A stretch of DNA of 64,000 bases, from positions 2,632,501 to 2,696,500 of the forward strand of contig JAPTOF010000011.1 of assembly GCA_028554755.1 (NCBI GenBank), written 5' to 3'. The notes below the pieces were generated by a model. That model saw nothing but the letters and a program-made list of their open reading frames with translations, made no database searches and was not told the origin of the DNA. This stretch comes from Cordia subcordata (lineage: Eukaryota; Streptophyta; Magnoliopsida; Boraginales; Cordiaceae). Positions 47,540-58,439 of the stretch are shown here, piece after piece. The translations under genes were made by a program, and so were the position numbers. Numbering within the stretch: position 1 is the stretch's first letter; each line of letters begins with the position of its first letter.

Positions 47540-49110
47540 ATTATTTGTTCCCCTAAAGATACTAAATAAAGATTAGAAAAATTATTTTGCTTAACTACAT
47601 CCTTAATTTGTTTTGTAGTAGCCTGCAAAATCTCATTTTCTTGCATATTAAAGAAAGTTTTGGCATAAAGTTTTATTTTATCCCTTTCCATTATAATAGG
47701 CTGAGTAGTAGGAGGGTATATGGATTCAACTATTTCTCCATGTTTTAATTGCCAAGATCTCTCTAGGACATTAATATATTGCCTTAGATAATTATCTAAA
47801 AACCAAGGAATAAAATCCCTAATTTTGTTAATTTCTATTAGTTGTTTATAAAATTGATCTTGAAGAATTTTTCTTTCTTCCAAGGGAAATTCTTAAAAAA
47901 CCAATCCCTGAAAGGCTTAAATATTGGCCTATTAAATTAAGCTTGAATTTCCTTCCTGGCTGGACTTCCAAGACTAAAGTCAATTTTTTCACTATCCATT
48001 AAATAGGAAAATTTAATTCTGACTCAGTTATTTCTGGCTCTGTATTATTATAAAAACCTTTAATTATATTATCCTCAGTTATTTTCAACCCTTGAACTCT
48101 ATGATTTAAAGTTTCTCCACTAGATTGTTTGACATCCTAGTGTGAGAAGTTTCTCCAGTATTTGGCACTTCAACCTTATAATCTAATGAGGAAACATAAG
48201 ACTGAATAGAAACTGATCTAGGTATCCTAGACATTCCTAAAGGTATTGACCGTGTACTCTTTCTATGAAATTGAATTTGGATGTCACCAGTAGATGTTTG
48301 GATTGCATCTACTAAATTTTCATTTATTATTGGTTGAGCAGGTACAATATTTTCTGCTAACCATGTTTCAGGGAAATTTATTTCATCCCATTTAATATAT
48401 CTTCGAGTAGTTATTCTAGACCTATTAAAATTAGTCTAAAAAATTATAGTTTCTTGTTGATTAGTATTTATCATCCTACATCTAGGATTCAATGTATATA
48501 AAGGCTTAAAATAAACCCTATAACAAATAAAAATAACTTCCGTACCAGGAATATAATTATATCCATGCGTCTTGACATATAATGTCGAAGCATCAAGTAT
48601 ATTGACATCAGGTAAAGATAATTACTAATTAGGATAAGCATTGAAATAAATAGGACCATGAACTAAACTTGATTCCATGATTCCTATAAGAGATTGCCTC
48701 CAATTTAAATTACGAGCATCTCGTAACACTACAAAAAATGTCTCAGGCAAACCAAATAAGGTCAAAGGCTTAAATACAACCTGTACAAGTCCTATATGCA
48801 AGAACTTATATGTATATGAGTATGTATCAATATCGTCTTGAGATAATAACCTTATAGTTAATTCATCATTATGAATTGGGACAGACTTCTCTGAAGTCTT
48901 AACAATTTGTTTTAATCCCAATTTTTCAAAAGTACCAAAGGAATATATCATCCTAGGTTCAATTTTAGGAATTGTCCACTTGTTTAACAAATCTAAATTC
49001 TGAGGAATATCATATTCTTCCTTCCTACTGTTTTTTACAGTATTTTCATTTTTTCTGAAGATATTAAGCATTTTATTACAAAAATGTGACGGATCATAAT
49101 AACATCTACC
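47540..49110 (-). pseudogene. Caulimovirid first open frame, 5' part (movement-protein region)
   Basis: Open stretches at 49185-48625 and 47883-47540, with stops between, lie directly downstream of the PBS. The position is that of the movement protein in caulimovirids with a single large polyprotein, and that is the main reason for the call. The frame is cut at the microsatellite before any capsid region. It is inactive as it stands. Confidence 0.55.
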
Positions 49111-49123
49111 TATTATCGAGTAT

Positions 49124-49136
49124 GGCTCTGATACCA
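49124..49136 (-). other. Caulimovirid primer-binding site (initiator tRNA-Met)
   Basis: The minus strand reads TGGTATCAGAGCC, a perfect 13-base match to the tRNA-Met complement that marks position 1 of caulimovirid genomes. It lies between the promoter region and the first open frame. Confidence 0.85.
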
Positions 49137-49189
49137 AAGGAGGCCCAGGGGATAAGACCGCAAATAATAAGCAGTCCGCGGACATCAGT

Positions 49190-49900
49190 AAGTCCTTAAG
49201 CTTAGGCTATGCTTCAGTCAAACAAGAAAAGGCAAATGGAATTTTACCAGATATATGACATAGACTCTCATTAAGACTCGAGTCAATACATTCACACAGC
49301 CCACAAGAGTGCCACAACAATCATCAAAACAGCAAGAATGGGCCAACAGTACGACTAGTGAATTCAATGAGAACCTGGCCATATATTTAGTACCATAGCC
49401 AAAAGTTTGTTTGAAACATATCCTAGTCTCAAGACCTCATTAATGTCTCTGGAGTATTTGAGGGTTATCTCCAAGGTTTGAGATGGCCTAAAGCATACTT
49501 AATAATAGTGTAATGTTATTACAATCCATCAAGGATTTAGCCTTCCATTAGGCCAATCCAACACACAAAATAAAATGAAACAAAATAAGAAGTAAAATGA
49601 AAGAAAATACCTTGTTATTGTTGTTGGCACCAAATATCTACAGAATTTTATTTCTCTTTAAAAAGATTTACAAAAGAAAATAAAGAAAACTCAATCCTAA
49701 AAACTCTCTCTTCTTTCCTAAAAAATTGTTCGAGTCTTCCTTTTATAGACAAATGATACTCGGATCTGAAACCAAAATTAAAAACAACTTTCCACGGATC
49801 TCAAATATTTTGAATCCGGGATAATAATTACAAACACTGTACTATTACAGTAAAAAGTAAAAATCACTGTTTATCTACAGTGAAAAGCTAACATGAATTG
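49190..49900 (-). promoter_or_regulatory. Caulimovirid intergenic region with TATA box and poly(A) signal
   Basis: On the minus strand a TATA box CTATAAAAGG (49739-49748) is followed about 90 bases later by AATAAA (49647-49652), then a leader of about 500 bases to the PBS. This closely spaced promoter and poly(A) signal is the arrangement used by plant pararetroviruses to make a terminally redundant transcript. Confidence 0.7.
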
Positions 49901-49904
49901 TCCT

Positions 49905-51405
49905 ATACGACATTTCTACTTTCCACCTGACCTATCTCTATCTTCTTGTGGTGGAATAGAGGACTCCTCCTGTCTCTGCTTTATCTGTAATGGACCTTTC
50001 AACACGTCTTCAAATGATTTGAACACATCTTCCAATGAATAGCCTTTCTCCGGGTCCTGTGATTCCCTGCAAGACAAAAATATCTACTACCCTACTGCTG
50101 TGTCTCCATACACATATCTGAAGTAGATAGAGATTCATCTTTCTGAATGAATTGCATCATATCCTGCTTAATCTGGCTCATATATGCCACCATGATATCT
50201 TTTTGAGATATCTTAGAATTATCTTGCTGCATTTTTTATGCAAATTGCTCAAACGGGGACTGTATGGTAGCTGTAATTTTCTTTTTCTTCTTCATCTCTC
50301 CTTTATATTGAAGGATTGCTTGCTCAATTTGCTTGATCTGATCCTGAGAGTAATATTCCCCTGCACTCGAATCTTTCTAGACCATTTTTTGCCAAAATTT
50401 CATGAAGAATGTCCTCTTCAAACATGGAATATGCTGTTGGATATGTCCAACTTCTGGTGTCCATTTGACAATCTACGGTATTGAAAATTCCAAAAAGAAA
50501 TGCATTGACGCCCTACCTTTAACATATTGTTGATTATCTTCAAGGTTAATGACCCTCGGCGAACAATTCAACCATTCTGCATATAATCCTTTGAATGGCT
50601 CCTATAATATTGTCGGACTGGGACCAAAGAAATTCCACCAAATTAAAAATCATGAAGGGATCTCCTTGTTGAGTATATCTGAGGAGATCTTGATGAACCA
50701 CGAATGTTTTCTCTGCTCATTTTCAAAGTAGAAAACTTTTGTGAATGCCTCCACGCAATCCCAATATCAAAATTGCATTAAGACCTTCAAACCTGGAGAA
50801 CTATAATCCCTAAGTTTATGAGTACTCAAACCCCATTCATCGGCATTTATAATGCTCTTGATAGAAATTTTGCTATAAGCAAAATCTCTTGCTATCAAAT
50901 CAGCTCTTCCACTCTTCTTGAAATGTTCAAATTCTGTGGAGTTCATTTTTATGAGTATATTCTCATAATGCTATCTAGTCTTATATGACTGGGCAGGATA
51001 GGAAAACTCATCAAGATATTTTTGCATGAGTATCCATGGATCTATCTTATATACAAGAACCTTTTGTGAAAGGTACATGATTATTTCTTATTGCGTTCCC
51101 TGTGAATATGACAGAGAATCATCATGCTCTGTATTATTCAAAGCTGAAGCAAAAGAAGTCTTATTCTTCTCTGCAATCTCCTTCTCCTGTTCATCGATAA
51201 GTTTTATTACTTTCTCATACATAGGAGAATTACGAGCAGGTAAGCGGATATCCAACTTTTCTACCCCAAGTTTATTTCTTCGGTGTTCCACTTCTTCAAC
51301 AGCCAAAGAAATTGCTTTATTAGCATAATGGTAGTTTGGGGCATATTTCCCCCTACCGCGGCCTCTTCCTCTTTCCCTATCAGGGGGGTGCATCTTGCAA
51401 AAATT
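49905..51405 (-). pseudogene. Caulimovirid second open frame, function unknown
   Basis: The frame starts just after the RNase H stop, with an Arg/Gly-rich beginning (RGRGRGRG near 51350), and runs with several stops to about 49905. Its middle part is Lys/Glu/Gln-rich and looks helical. I assign no function. Confidence 0.55.
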
Positions 51406-52336
51406 CATGAGTAAGAAAATCAGGCAGGGCATTATTCTCTCCCTTAACGAATTTGATTTTAAAATCAAATGGGGCTAAATGTGCTTGCCACCTTGCAAAC
51501 ATTTGTTTAGAAACATCATGTTTGAAATCTTTATTAAACATATATTTTGTAGCTTGACAATCAGTTTTTATTAAAAACTTTTGATTAAAAATATCATCCT
51601 GAAATTTTAAAACACATTTAACAATTGCCAGAATTTCCTTAGCAATAGTAGCATAATTTTGTTGACTAGGACTCCATTTTCCTGAATGAAATCTGACAAG
51701 ATATTCCTATCTAGATAATGGATGAACCTGCTTGGGCACACCACCAAAACCAATATTAGAAGCATCTGTCTCAATAATTTTTTCCCATGTAGGATTAGCA
51801 AGCATTAAACAAGGTAATTTTGTTACCTTCTTTTTTATTGTCCTTACTGCTTCAGTATGACTATCAGTCTATGGGGCTGGAGATTTTTTTAATCTATTAT
51901 ATAATATAGCAGTATCTATAGCAAGATTGTTATAATAAGGTAAAATATAATTCAAACTACCTAAAAATCTTTGCAATTAAGTTTTATCTAGAATTATATC
52001 AGGAAATTTGGAAGCAAATCCAATACTTCTATCAATAGGAATTATTTTCCCATCTTCAATATTATGTCCTAAAAATCAAATTTTAGTTTGGAAAATCTGC
52101 ATTTTTGGTTTTGAAACAACAAGCCCATTTTGAATAATTAATTTTTTAAATATGTCTAAATGTTTAAAATGGGTCTCAATGTGTTTAGAAAATACTAAGA
52201 CATCATCAATATAGACAATTATAAAATCACTATATGGTATGAGTATATCATTCATAATATTCTGAAATTCAGAAGGAGCATTTTTTTAATCCAAATGGCA
52301 TAACATTCCATTCAAAATGCCCTATAGGAACTGTAA
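51400..52336 (-). pseudogene. Caulimovirid reverse transcriptase-RNase H, C-terminal part
   Basis: The polymerase active site reads VYIDDV at 52199-52216. RNase H begins with a 'TDAS' motif near 51755 and has a 'TDCQ' motif near 51565. Stops (for example near 52085, 51975 and 51870) and one frame change near 52290 break it. The N-terminal fingers are missing at the 52336 breakpoint. Confidence 0.82.
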
Positions 52337-52500
52337 ATGCTTATTATTATTATTATTACTATTGAAAATAATAATGATAATAATAATACCAATAATAATA
52401 ATAATAAAACAAATTTATATAATAAATATAATTATAATAACAATAAACTAATAATGATCATGACACTAATAATAACAATAATAATAATTTCAACGTGGTG
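52337..52500. repeat. (TTA)n/(AAT)n microsatellite on the right side of the viral insert
   Basis: A short TTATTATTATTATTATTACTATT run is followed after 'gaaaa' by interrupted AAT repeats like those at 47095-47490. The two tracts are probably halves of one microsatellite opened by the viral DNA. Confidence 0.85.
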
Positions 52501-53186
52501 ATTACAATATCAACATCTAAAACTAAACTACACGACAATAACATCAATAATCATATCACCCATTTTATACGTAATATAAACATGCACAACATATATGTAC
52601 ATACACATCATGAATATATACATAAATACGATATATACAACTATACATACATATGAAACATACATATACATGAAACAACTTGAAAAAACGTGAAAAACAA
52701 TAATTTAAATGGATAAAAACTTGAAAAAACTCACAATAAGAGCCAAAATCCTAGGTTTTAAGCTTTTTGTGCGAGATATTGAGTTCTTGAGCTAAAAATT
52801 CGTGGGGTAAAACAAGGGGGGAGAAAAAAAAACTGAAAATCGCGTGGGGAAATAGAAGAAGAAGGGGGAGGGATTTAAACTGATTAACGATCGGCTATTA
52901 GAAAAGCCGAATTCGGCTATTGAGTAGCCAAAATAGTTAAAAACAAGGTCCATTCAATATCGTACTGTTATAGACTTATTTCGGCTTTTGAATAGCCGAT
53001 TTCGGCTATTCAAAAGTAGAAAGTTCGTCTACCACGACACCGTATTTATTGGTCACATTTTCGTTTTTTGAAACACCTTTTTCGTTTATTCAATAACCGA
53101 AAGTGCTACTTTTCAAATTCCCCCTAAAATAAGGCTATTTTTTAAATTAAAATTTTAAAGTGTTTTATTTATAAAAAAATTCCTAT
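52501..53186. repeat. Right subterminal region and TIR of MULE-1
   Basis: It contains the same TTCGGCT..AGCCGAA palindromes as the left end (near 52900-52930 and 52980-53025) and ends with the TIR described for the element. As the region upstream of the PMD gene it should also hold that gene's promoter. Confidence 0.75.
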
Positions 53187-53212
53187 CGTAACATCTGACG
53201 ATCTAGTACCAC

Positions 53213-54329
53213 TCATTAGTCTAACTCATTACTACAATTAACGACAAAGGTACAAAGGTAGTTGAGAACTCTTGAGTTTCCATATCATGAAACATACATA
53301 GTTTTGTAGATTCTAAACAAATAAGGCTTGCATGGAAAACTTTTGAACTCTATCATTTAGGACAACAATTCATGCTTAATTCATCTCTTTTTCTTCTTTT
53401 TATTTATTTTGTATTTTTTATCGTGTAACCTATATAACATGATCATTTGTATGAAGAACAGTGAGTCTGTTAACTAGAAATAATGAGATAAATCTAATCG
53501 TAATCAAAATCAGACAAGTTTGAAAATAACTAACCATAACCCTAACTGCTAACTATATAAATAGATGGCCACTATAATAGTTTATTTCAAGAAGGTTTGC
53601 ATAGAAAACCAGCATAAAAAATGAAAAAAAAAAATTCAATTTTAATGTTAAAGGAGCATAAAATAAATTGAATAAAACAATATAGGCTTCAAATATGATT
53701 TTAGGCATTATTTTATTATGCTAAATACATGAAGTAGTTATTTATTTGTTTGTATTCTATTTGCGTCATATCTGTGCACACATAAACATTGATAAATCAA
53801 TAATTATATATTTGAATTAGGATTTCTTTTTGACATCTAACGTATCATATTTGTCGGTCGCTTCTTAAAAATTCAAATTCTAATGGGCATCTAATTATTC
53901 TTTGTTATTACGTTTATTATTGGTTAGATACTGGTTGATTGTTAAGACAATTTGGATTAAACTCTAACTGCTATCCTCCTTTTTTTTTTTGAGCTAAAGT
54001 ATCTCAAGATTGATGCTTTAGACTTGAGATTAATTCCTATCAATCAGAAACAAAAAGGAAAAAATCTCTCAACAAGTGCATTGCTCGAGAGTCAAACTTG
54101 TATTTTTCTCTTTACAGAATGAGATTGATATATCTCAACTAACTACTTGTAGGTATTTTCCAATGGACAAGCAACAGAAATCAAAATATGTCAACTGTTG
54201 GAAATTAATTACTAAAAATTTTTCCTAGGTAATTTTCATAAAAAATCACAAATTTTCTTTTATTGTACACTATATGATATTAATCTTTTTCTACTATAAG
54301 ATCTTAATCTTTGTCTTTTTTCAACTGGA
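53213..54329. other. Spacer between MULE-1 and the hAT MITE
   Basis: AT-rich DNA, with no gene or repeat family recognised. Confidence 0.5.
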
Positions 54330-54337
54330 GTCAAAAG

Positions 54338-54933
54338 CAATGTTTTAAAAATCAGACCGGCTGATGAATCAGACATCTTACTGGTTCTCGGGTCAATTGG
54401 TCTGACCGGTCGACCAGTGGTCCGACCGGACTGACTTTCACATGACATCTTCTTCATATCTTAGTTTTTTCTGCATTCAGTAAAGAGTAAAGGCTAAAGA
54501 AGAACATGATTTATACGTAAAATGTGTATAGGCATTTTTAAGAAAGACGTAAATACATAAAAATGTTGCAAAAATAGTCGCATAAGCACCCTTAATAATC
54601 AAATATTCAAATTGCTAACTCCTGATTGCATGCAAATTGTTATAGATTTTGTTTTCTTTATTTTTTTCCCACTTTTTTAGTTGTTTTAGACTAGTTATGG
54701 GCTGTGGCAATCAACAAAGTTAAGCCTAATAAACTAAAACAATATGCAGCCTAATAAATTCACAAAAGCCAGGTTTGACCGATTCTAGCCGGGTTAACCG
54801 GTTCGTTGGGTCTAACCGGTTTTCTTTGGTTTTTTAGCTTTTCAGTTTTTAAGCGCTACTTGCCCCCCCCTTTTTATTGGTTCCCTGTCAGACCAATTCG
54901 ACCATTCGGTCCGGTCCGGTTTTCAGAACATTG
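54338..54933. mobile_element. hAT-type MITE with 8-bp target duplication
   Basis: The left end CAATGTTTTAAAAATCAGAC and the reverse complement of the right end, CAATGTTCTGAAAACCGGAC, are terminal inverted repeats starting CAATG, as hAT ends do. Perfect 8-bp duplications GTCAAAAG lie at 54330-54337 and 54934-54941. Both subterminal parts are rich in GACCGG/CCGGTC. A 65-codon minus-strand frame at 54260-54457 crosses the boundary and is not a gene. Confidence 0.9.
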
Positions 54934-55551
54934 GTCAAAAGTCAATTAAAGCGAAATCTCCTTTCATATCTTCTCTGAAAAGGATAAGGGATTAATCTTT
55001 AATTCATATGCTCCTTCTACAAATTTTTTCTTTCTGACCCAAATTTTGAAAGTCAATGCAAGATTGACCCGATATTGTTAGAGTTTAAAAAATAACCCAA
55101 TCTCATTTTCAAAATGTATTAAACGCACTCCAAGAATGAGGAGAGCATTCTAGGAAAGCAGACCCCGTTCCCAGAATGAGGCCGCATTCTCGCGTTTCAA
55201 GAATGTGGCCCGCTCTCCAGAAATGCGTTTTCTTCTTTTCCCAACTTTTCTAGAAATTCCCTGGCTGATTTGATGGGGATGCAAGGAATTTATTCATAGC
55301 AGTGCATTCTGGGAGTGTGTTTGAAGCAAATAAAATATATTCCCTATCATCGGTTGTGCTCGAGTCATTTCACGTCACGCGGAATTTCAGAAGTCTCGCT
55401 CCCAGAATGCGTTTTCTACCTATATAAACCCCAAACCCTATCTCCAACAGCTTATTCAACACTTAAATCATCCTACAGCCACTCACATACTAACTTTCTA
55501 CCAAATTCCTTCCATTTCTTACTCTAAGTTTTTATCAAAGCACCTAGAAGA

Positions 55552-58080
55552 ATGAATTCAATCGAAGTTACTATTCTTTTATATTACGGTGGTCAAAAAA
55601 TTATAACCAATTACGGTCTTGATTATAGGAGTCCAAATATGACACGTAAAATCAAAATTCTTCCCGATACAATTTACGATCAATTTGTTTCTCGTGTAAT
55701 TAGAAAGCTCAGGTTGCGTCCAACTATTGATAGAGTTAACTTATGTTATCGTGATCCTAGATGGGATGCTATATTGCAGCAAATTTATTATTATCCAAGT
55801 ATAATAATTGATGATAAAGATCTACTAGACATGTATAGCACTGCCCGCTGTGATTAGAACCATTGTATTGCGCACGTAATAGTGGACCTTCAGTGTGACG
55901 ACGTGTATGTGCTGCAACCAATGGCCGAAGTCCCATACTAGTCCAACATACTGGACCTAAATGTAGCACCATTGTATAATGAAGATGTATAGACCAATAT
56001 TGCAACAACAGTCGTGAAGTTTACCACTTTTTTCCTTTCCCCGCAACCACAGTCCACTTTTGAAGTCAGAGGACCCTTTCATCGTGTTGGTGGCACGAAA
56101 GAGAGATGTGACATCGCAGCAGATACGACTTTGTTAGAGGCAGACGAAGAAAATGAGAATGGTGAAATGAACGATCAAGAAAATGTAGTCTCAAAAGCAA
56201 GTTTGAACTACCAAATTGAGAACGATGTCGAAGGACAGGATGCAGATGTGGAGCCGGACGTAGAAGAGGAGGAACTAGTGGAGTTCCATACTGCTAGGAC
56301 CGAATTCTACACAACAAGCAGGTACAAGGCACCCAACTGCCTAATATGGGACCCCGATCGGATGGATTTGGCCAAACGAATGGTGTTCCCATCCAAAGTA
56401 GATGTGATAAGGACTGTTCAATAGAATGCGATAAAGATACAAAAGGAATACAGGGTTGTTAAGTCAAGTAGGACCTTGTGAAACGTACGATACAGGGAAA
56501 CACACAGTGGAAGTGTAGCATGCCCATGGTTTGTACGTGTTATAAAGAAAGCAATGCATAAGTAGTGGGAGATCATGCAGTATGAAGCTCGACATATTTG
56601 TATGGCGCAAATATTTGCGTCTGGGCACAAAAATTTAACTTCGGGTTTGGTTGGATATTTGGTGAGGCATTTCATAATGAAGAAGGTTGATTACAAGGTT
56701 AGGCTTGTCCAAGCTCACATAAAGGAGAAGCTTAACGTAGATATTAGTTACAAGAAAGCTTGGAACGGCCGAAATAAAGCAATTGAACTAGTTTATGGCA
56801 ATTGGGACACGTCATACTAAATGCTTCCACAGTTTCTTAGTGCTGTGATGGCCAAGAATTTAGGTAGTGTTATGAGATACACGTTTGACGAAGGTTCAAC
56901 ACAGGTTGAAAGAATTTTTGACTTGGTTTATTAGGCGTTCGGTCCTTGCATCACGGTGTGAAGGCATTGAAACTCGTGCTTTTGCTTAACAGTACACACT
57001 TGCGGGGAAAGTACAATGGTTATCTCCTAGTGGAATTAACCACTGATGCCAATTGCCTAGTTTTGCCATTGGCATTTGCAGTTGTGGATGCAGAGACGAT
57101 GCTCACTTAGTCATGGTTTTTACAACAGTTACGTGAGAACATTTTTAGTGAGATGCCCCAAGTATACATCATATCCGATCGGTATACAGGCATTGCCTCT
57201 GCAATTGAACGGGTTATATATGACGATCAACTTGAATTAAAACACTACATTTTCTTGAGACATCTCAAAAGCAATGTGATGAAGAGATGGTGGAATCAAT
57301 TCATTAAAGACATGTGTTGGATAGCTGGCGAGAATGTCAAGCATGCAAACATGAAGTTACGATGAATATGATCCTTGCTGTCGACCCTAGTCAAAATGGT
57401 GTTGGCAGACAAGTACACAAGTTCTTATCTGATATCCTTATCAATACATGGTCCATCTGCACTGATGAGGGCTACAGATGGGGTGTGATGACCACAAATA
57501 ATGTCGAATGCTTTAATAGTGTCCTTGTCGGTGCTAGGGGTTACATATCACGGCCCTCGTAACCAACACCTTTTTGAAGATAAAAGGCTACTTTCATGAT
57601 CGATTGGTCTATACCATGCACTTAGAAAGTGAGGGCCATCGTCTCCCTCCTAATGTAGGGGAACTATTTGAGAAGTGGGAGACCTCGTCACATCGCCATC
57701 ATGTACTTAGTTTCAAAGAGGATGAAAGATATCAAGTTGGTCGGTTGCCAATGCGACGGGACGAGAAGCCGCCATATTAGGTAGTCAATCGCGAAGAAAG
57801 TACATGTACTTGCGGTAAGTGGGTTGCATATCACTTGCCATTCTTACATGCACAAACTATTGCTCATTTTAGGCAGTTTAATGTAGAGAACATGATACCT
57901 CAAGAGCTGCCAGTGAAAGCGTACAAAGATACATACTGAAGGACATTCGAGCCCCTTGGACACCAATTTTATTGGTCTCTAGCGCCTACATGGAGGTTGC
58001 ATCCAAACCCCCGTCATGTTTGCCAGAGAAGAGGACGAGCTGAAGGACGGTGCATTCTAAAGGAGATGGATCACTCCAAC
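55552..58080 (+). pseudogene. MURA-type MULE transposase (MULE-2), decayed
   Basis: The ATG at 55552 opens a 101-codon ubiquitin/PB1-like N-terminal domain ('MNSIEVTILLYYGGQ') without a stop until 55855. A linker with acidic runs (56150-56290) and the MuDR zinc-finger-like region ('DLAKRMVFPSKVDVIRTVQ', about 56365) follow. The DDE domain is visible in pieces: a degraded DGTHL-equivalent reading 'LNSTHLRGKYNGYL' near 56985, and 'YIISDRYTGIASAIERV' at about 57165-57210. Later come 'RWGVMTTNNVECFN' (about 57475), a SWIM finger 'CTCGKWVAYHLPFLH' (about 57810-57850) with its third Cys changed to Phe, and a broken CCHC knuckle near 58095. The first catalytic Asp is lost. Multiple stops occur. Confidence 0.82.
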
Positions 58081-58089
58081 CACCATGGA

Positions 58090-58438
58090 CGACGAAAGTG
58101 TACAACATATTGTTAACCAAGCCATACTACTGCAACTTGCACTAGCAATCAAAATGCATAATCCGAGAATGTTTTTATGTGTTCTAATTGTGATGTGTAG
58201 TAGTTATAATCTTGTTTTGTTTACTTATTGTAATGTTGTAATGTTATTATGTAACATTATTATATAGTGTTATTATGTAATGTTATTATGTAGTGTTATT
58301 ATGTAATTAATCTTGTAATCTTGTAACGTTGTAATCAACCAAAGACATAAATATCACAGTCTCATCAACACAACATAGTGTGTGGATCATAAATAACCAT
58401 ATAAAGGAAAAACATAAATGAAAAAAAGTGCTACAAAA
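58090..58438. repeat. Convergent intergenic region of MULE-2 with GTTATTATGT repeats
   Basis: Between the two gene ends, units of 'gttattatgtaat' and 'gttattatgtagt' repeat at about 58235-58310. The minisatellite at the same place in MULE-1 also contains TTGTTATTATGT. Confidence 0.75.
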
Positions 58439-58439
58439 C

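Larger units (their letters stand above)
47531..52336 (-). mobile_element. Endogenous caulimovirid (plant pararetrovirus) fragment, circularly permuted
   Basis: On the minus strand, from high to low coordinate, there are the 3' part of a reverse transcriptase with RNase H, a second open frame, an intergenic promoter region, a tRNA-Met PBS, and the 5' part of the first open frame. This is a circular viral genome opened inside its first open frame. The capsid, protease and N-terminal RT parts are missing. All frames contain stops. The layout (one large movement-to-RNase H frame followed by a long second frame) is like florendoviruses or petuviruses, but the genus is not settled here. Both edges lie in trinucleotide repeats. 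Confidence 0.82.
40882..53186 (+). mobile_element. MULE-1: Mutator-like element with convergent MURA and PMD genes
   Basis: Terminal inverted repeats of about 100 bp (40882-40979 and 53089-53186) share 'cactttaaaattttaattt', 'aaaaaatagcctt' and 'agtagcactttcggttattg'. Inside, a MURA-type transposase runs rightward (41513-44088) and a MAIN-like plant mobile domain gene runs leftward (about 47055-44530), tail to tail. The target duplication is unclear. Directly adjacent 9-mers do not match, while CCAGTACTAC (40871-40880) and CTAGTACCAC (53203-53212) match at 8 of 10, which would need 16 extra bases at the right end. Without the viral insert (47531-52336) the element is about 7.5 kb. Confidence 0.88.

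Noticed and set aside
47467..47540. A protein with poly-Asn and poly-Tyr runs
   Set aside because: It is the translation of the (ATT)n microsatellite joined to a viral frame.
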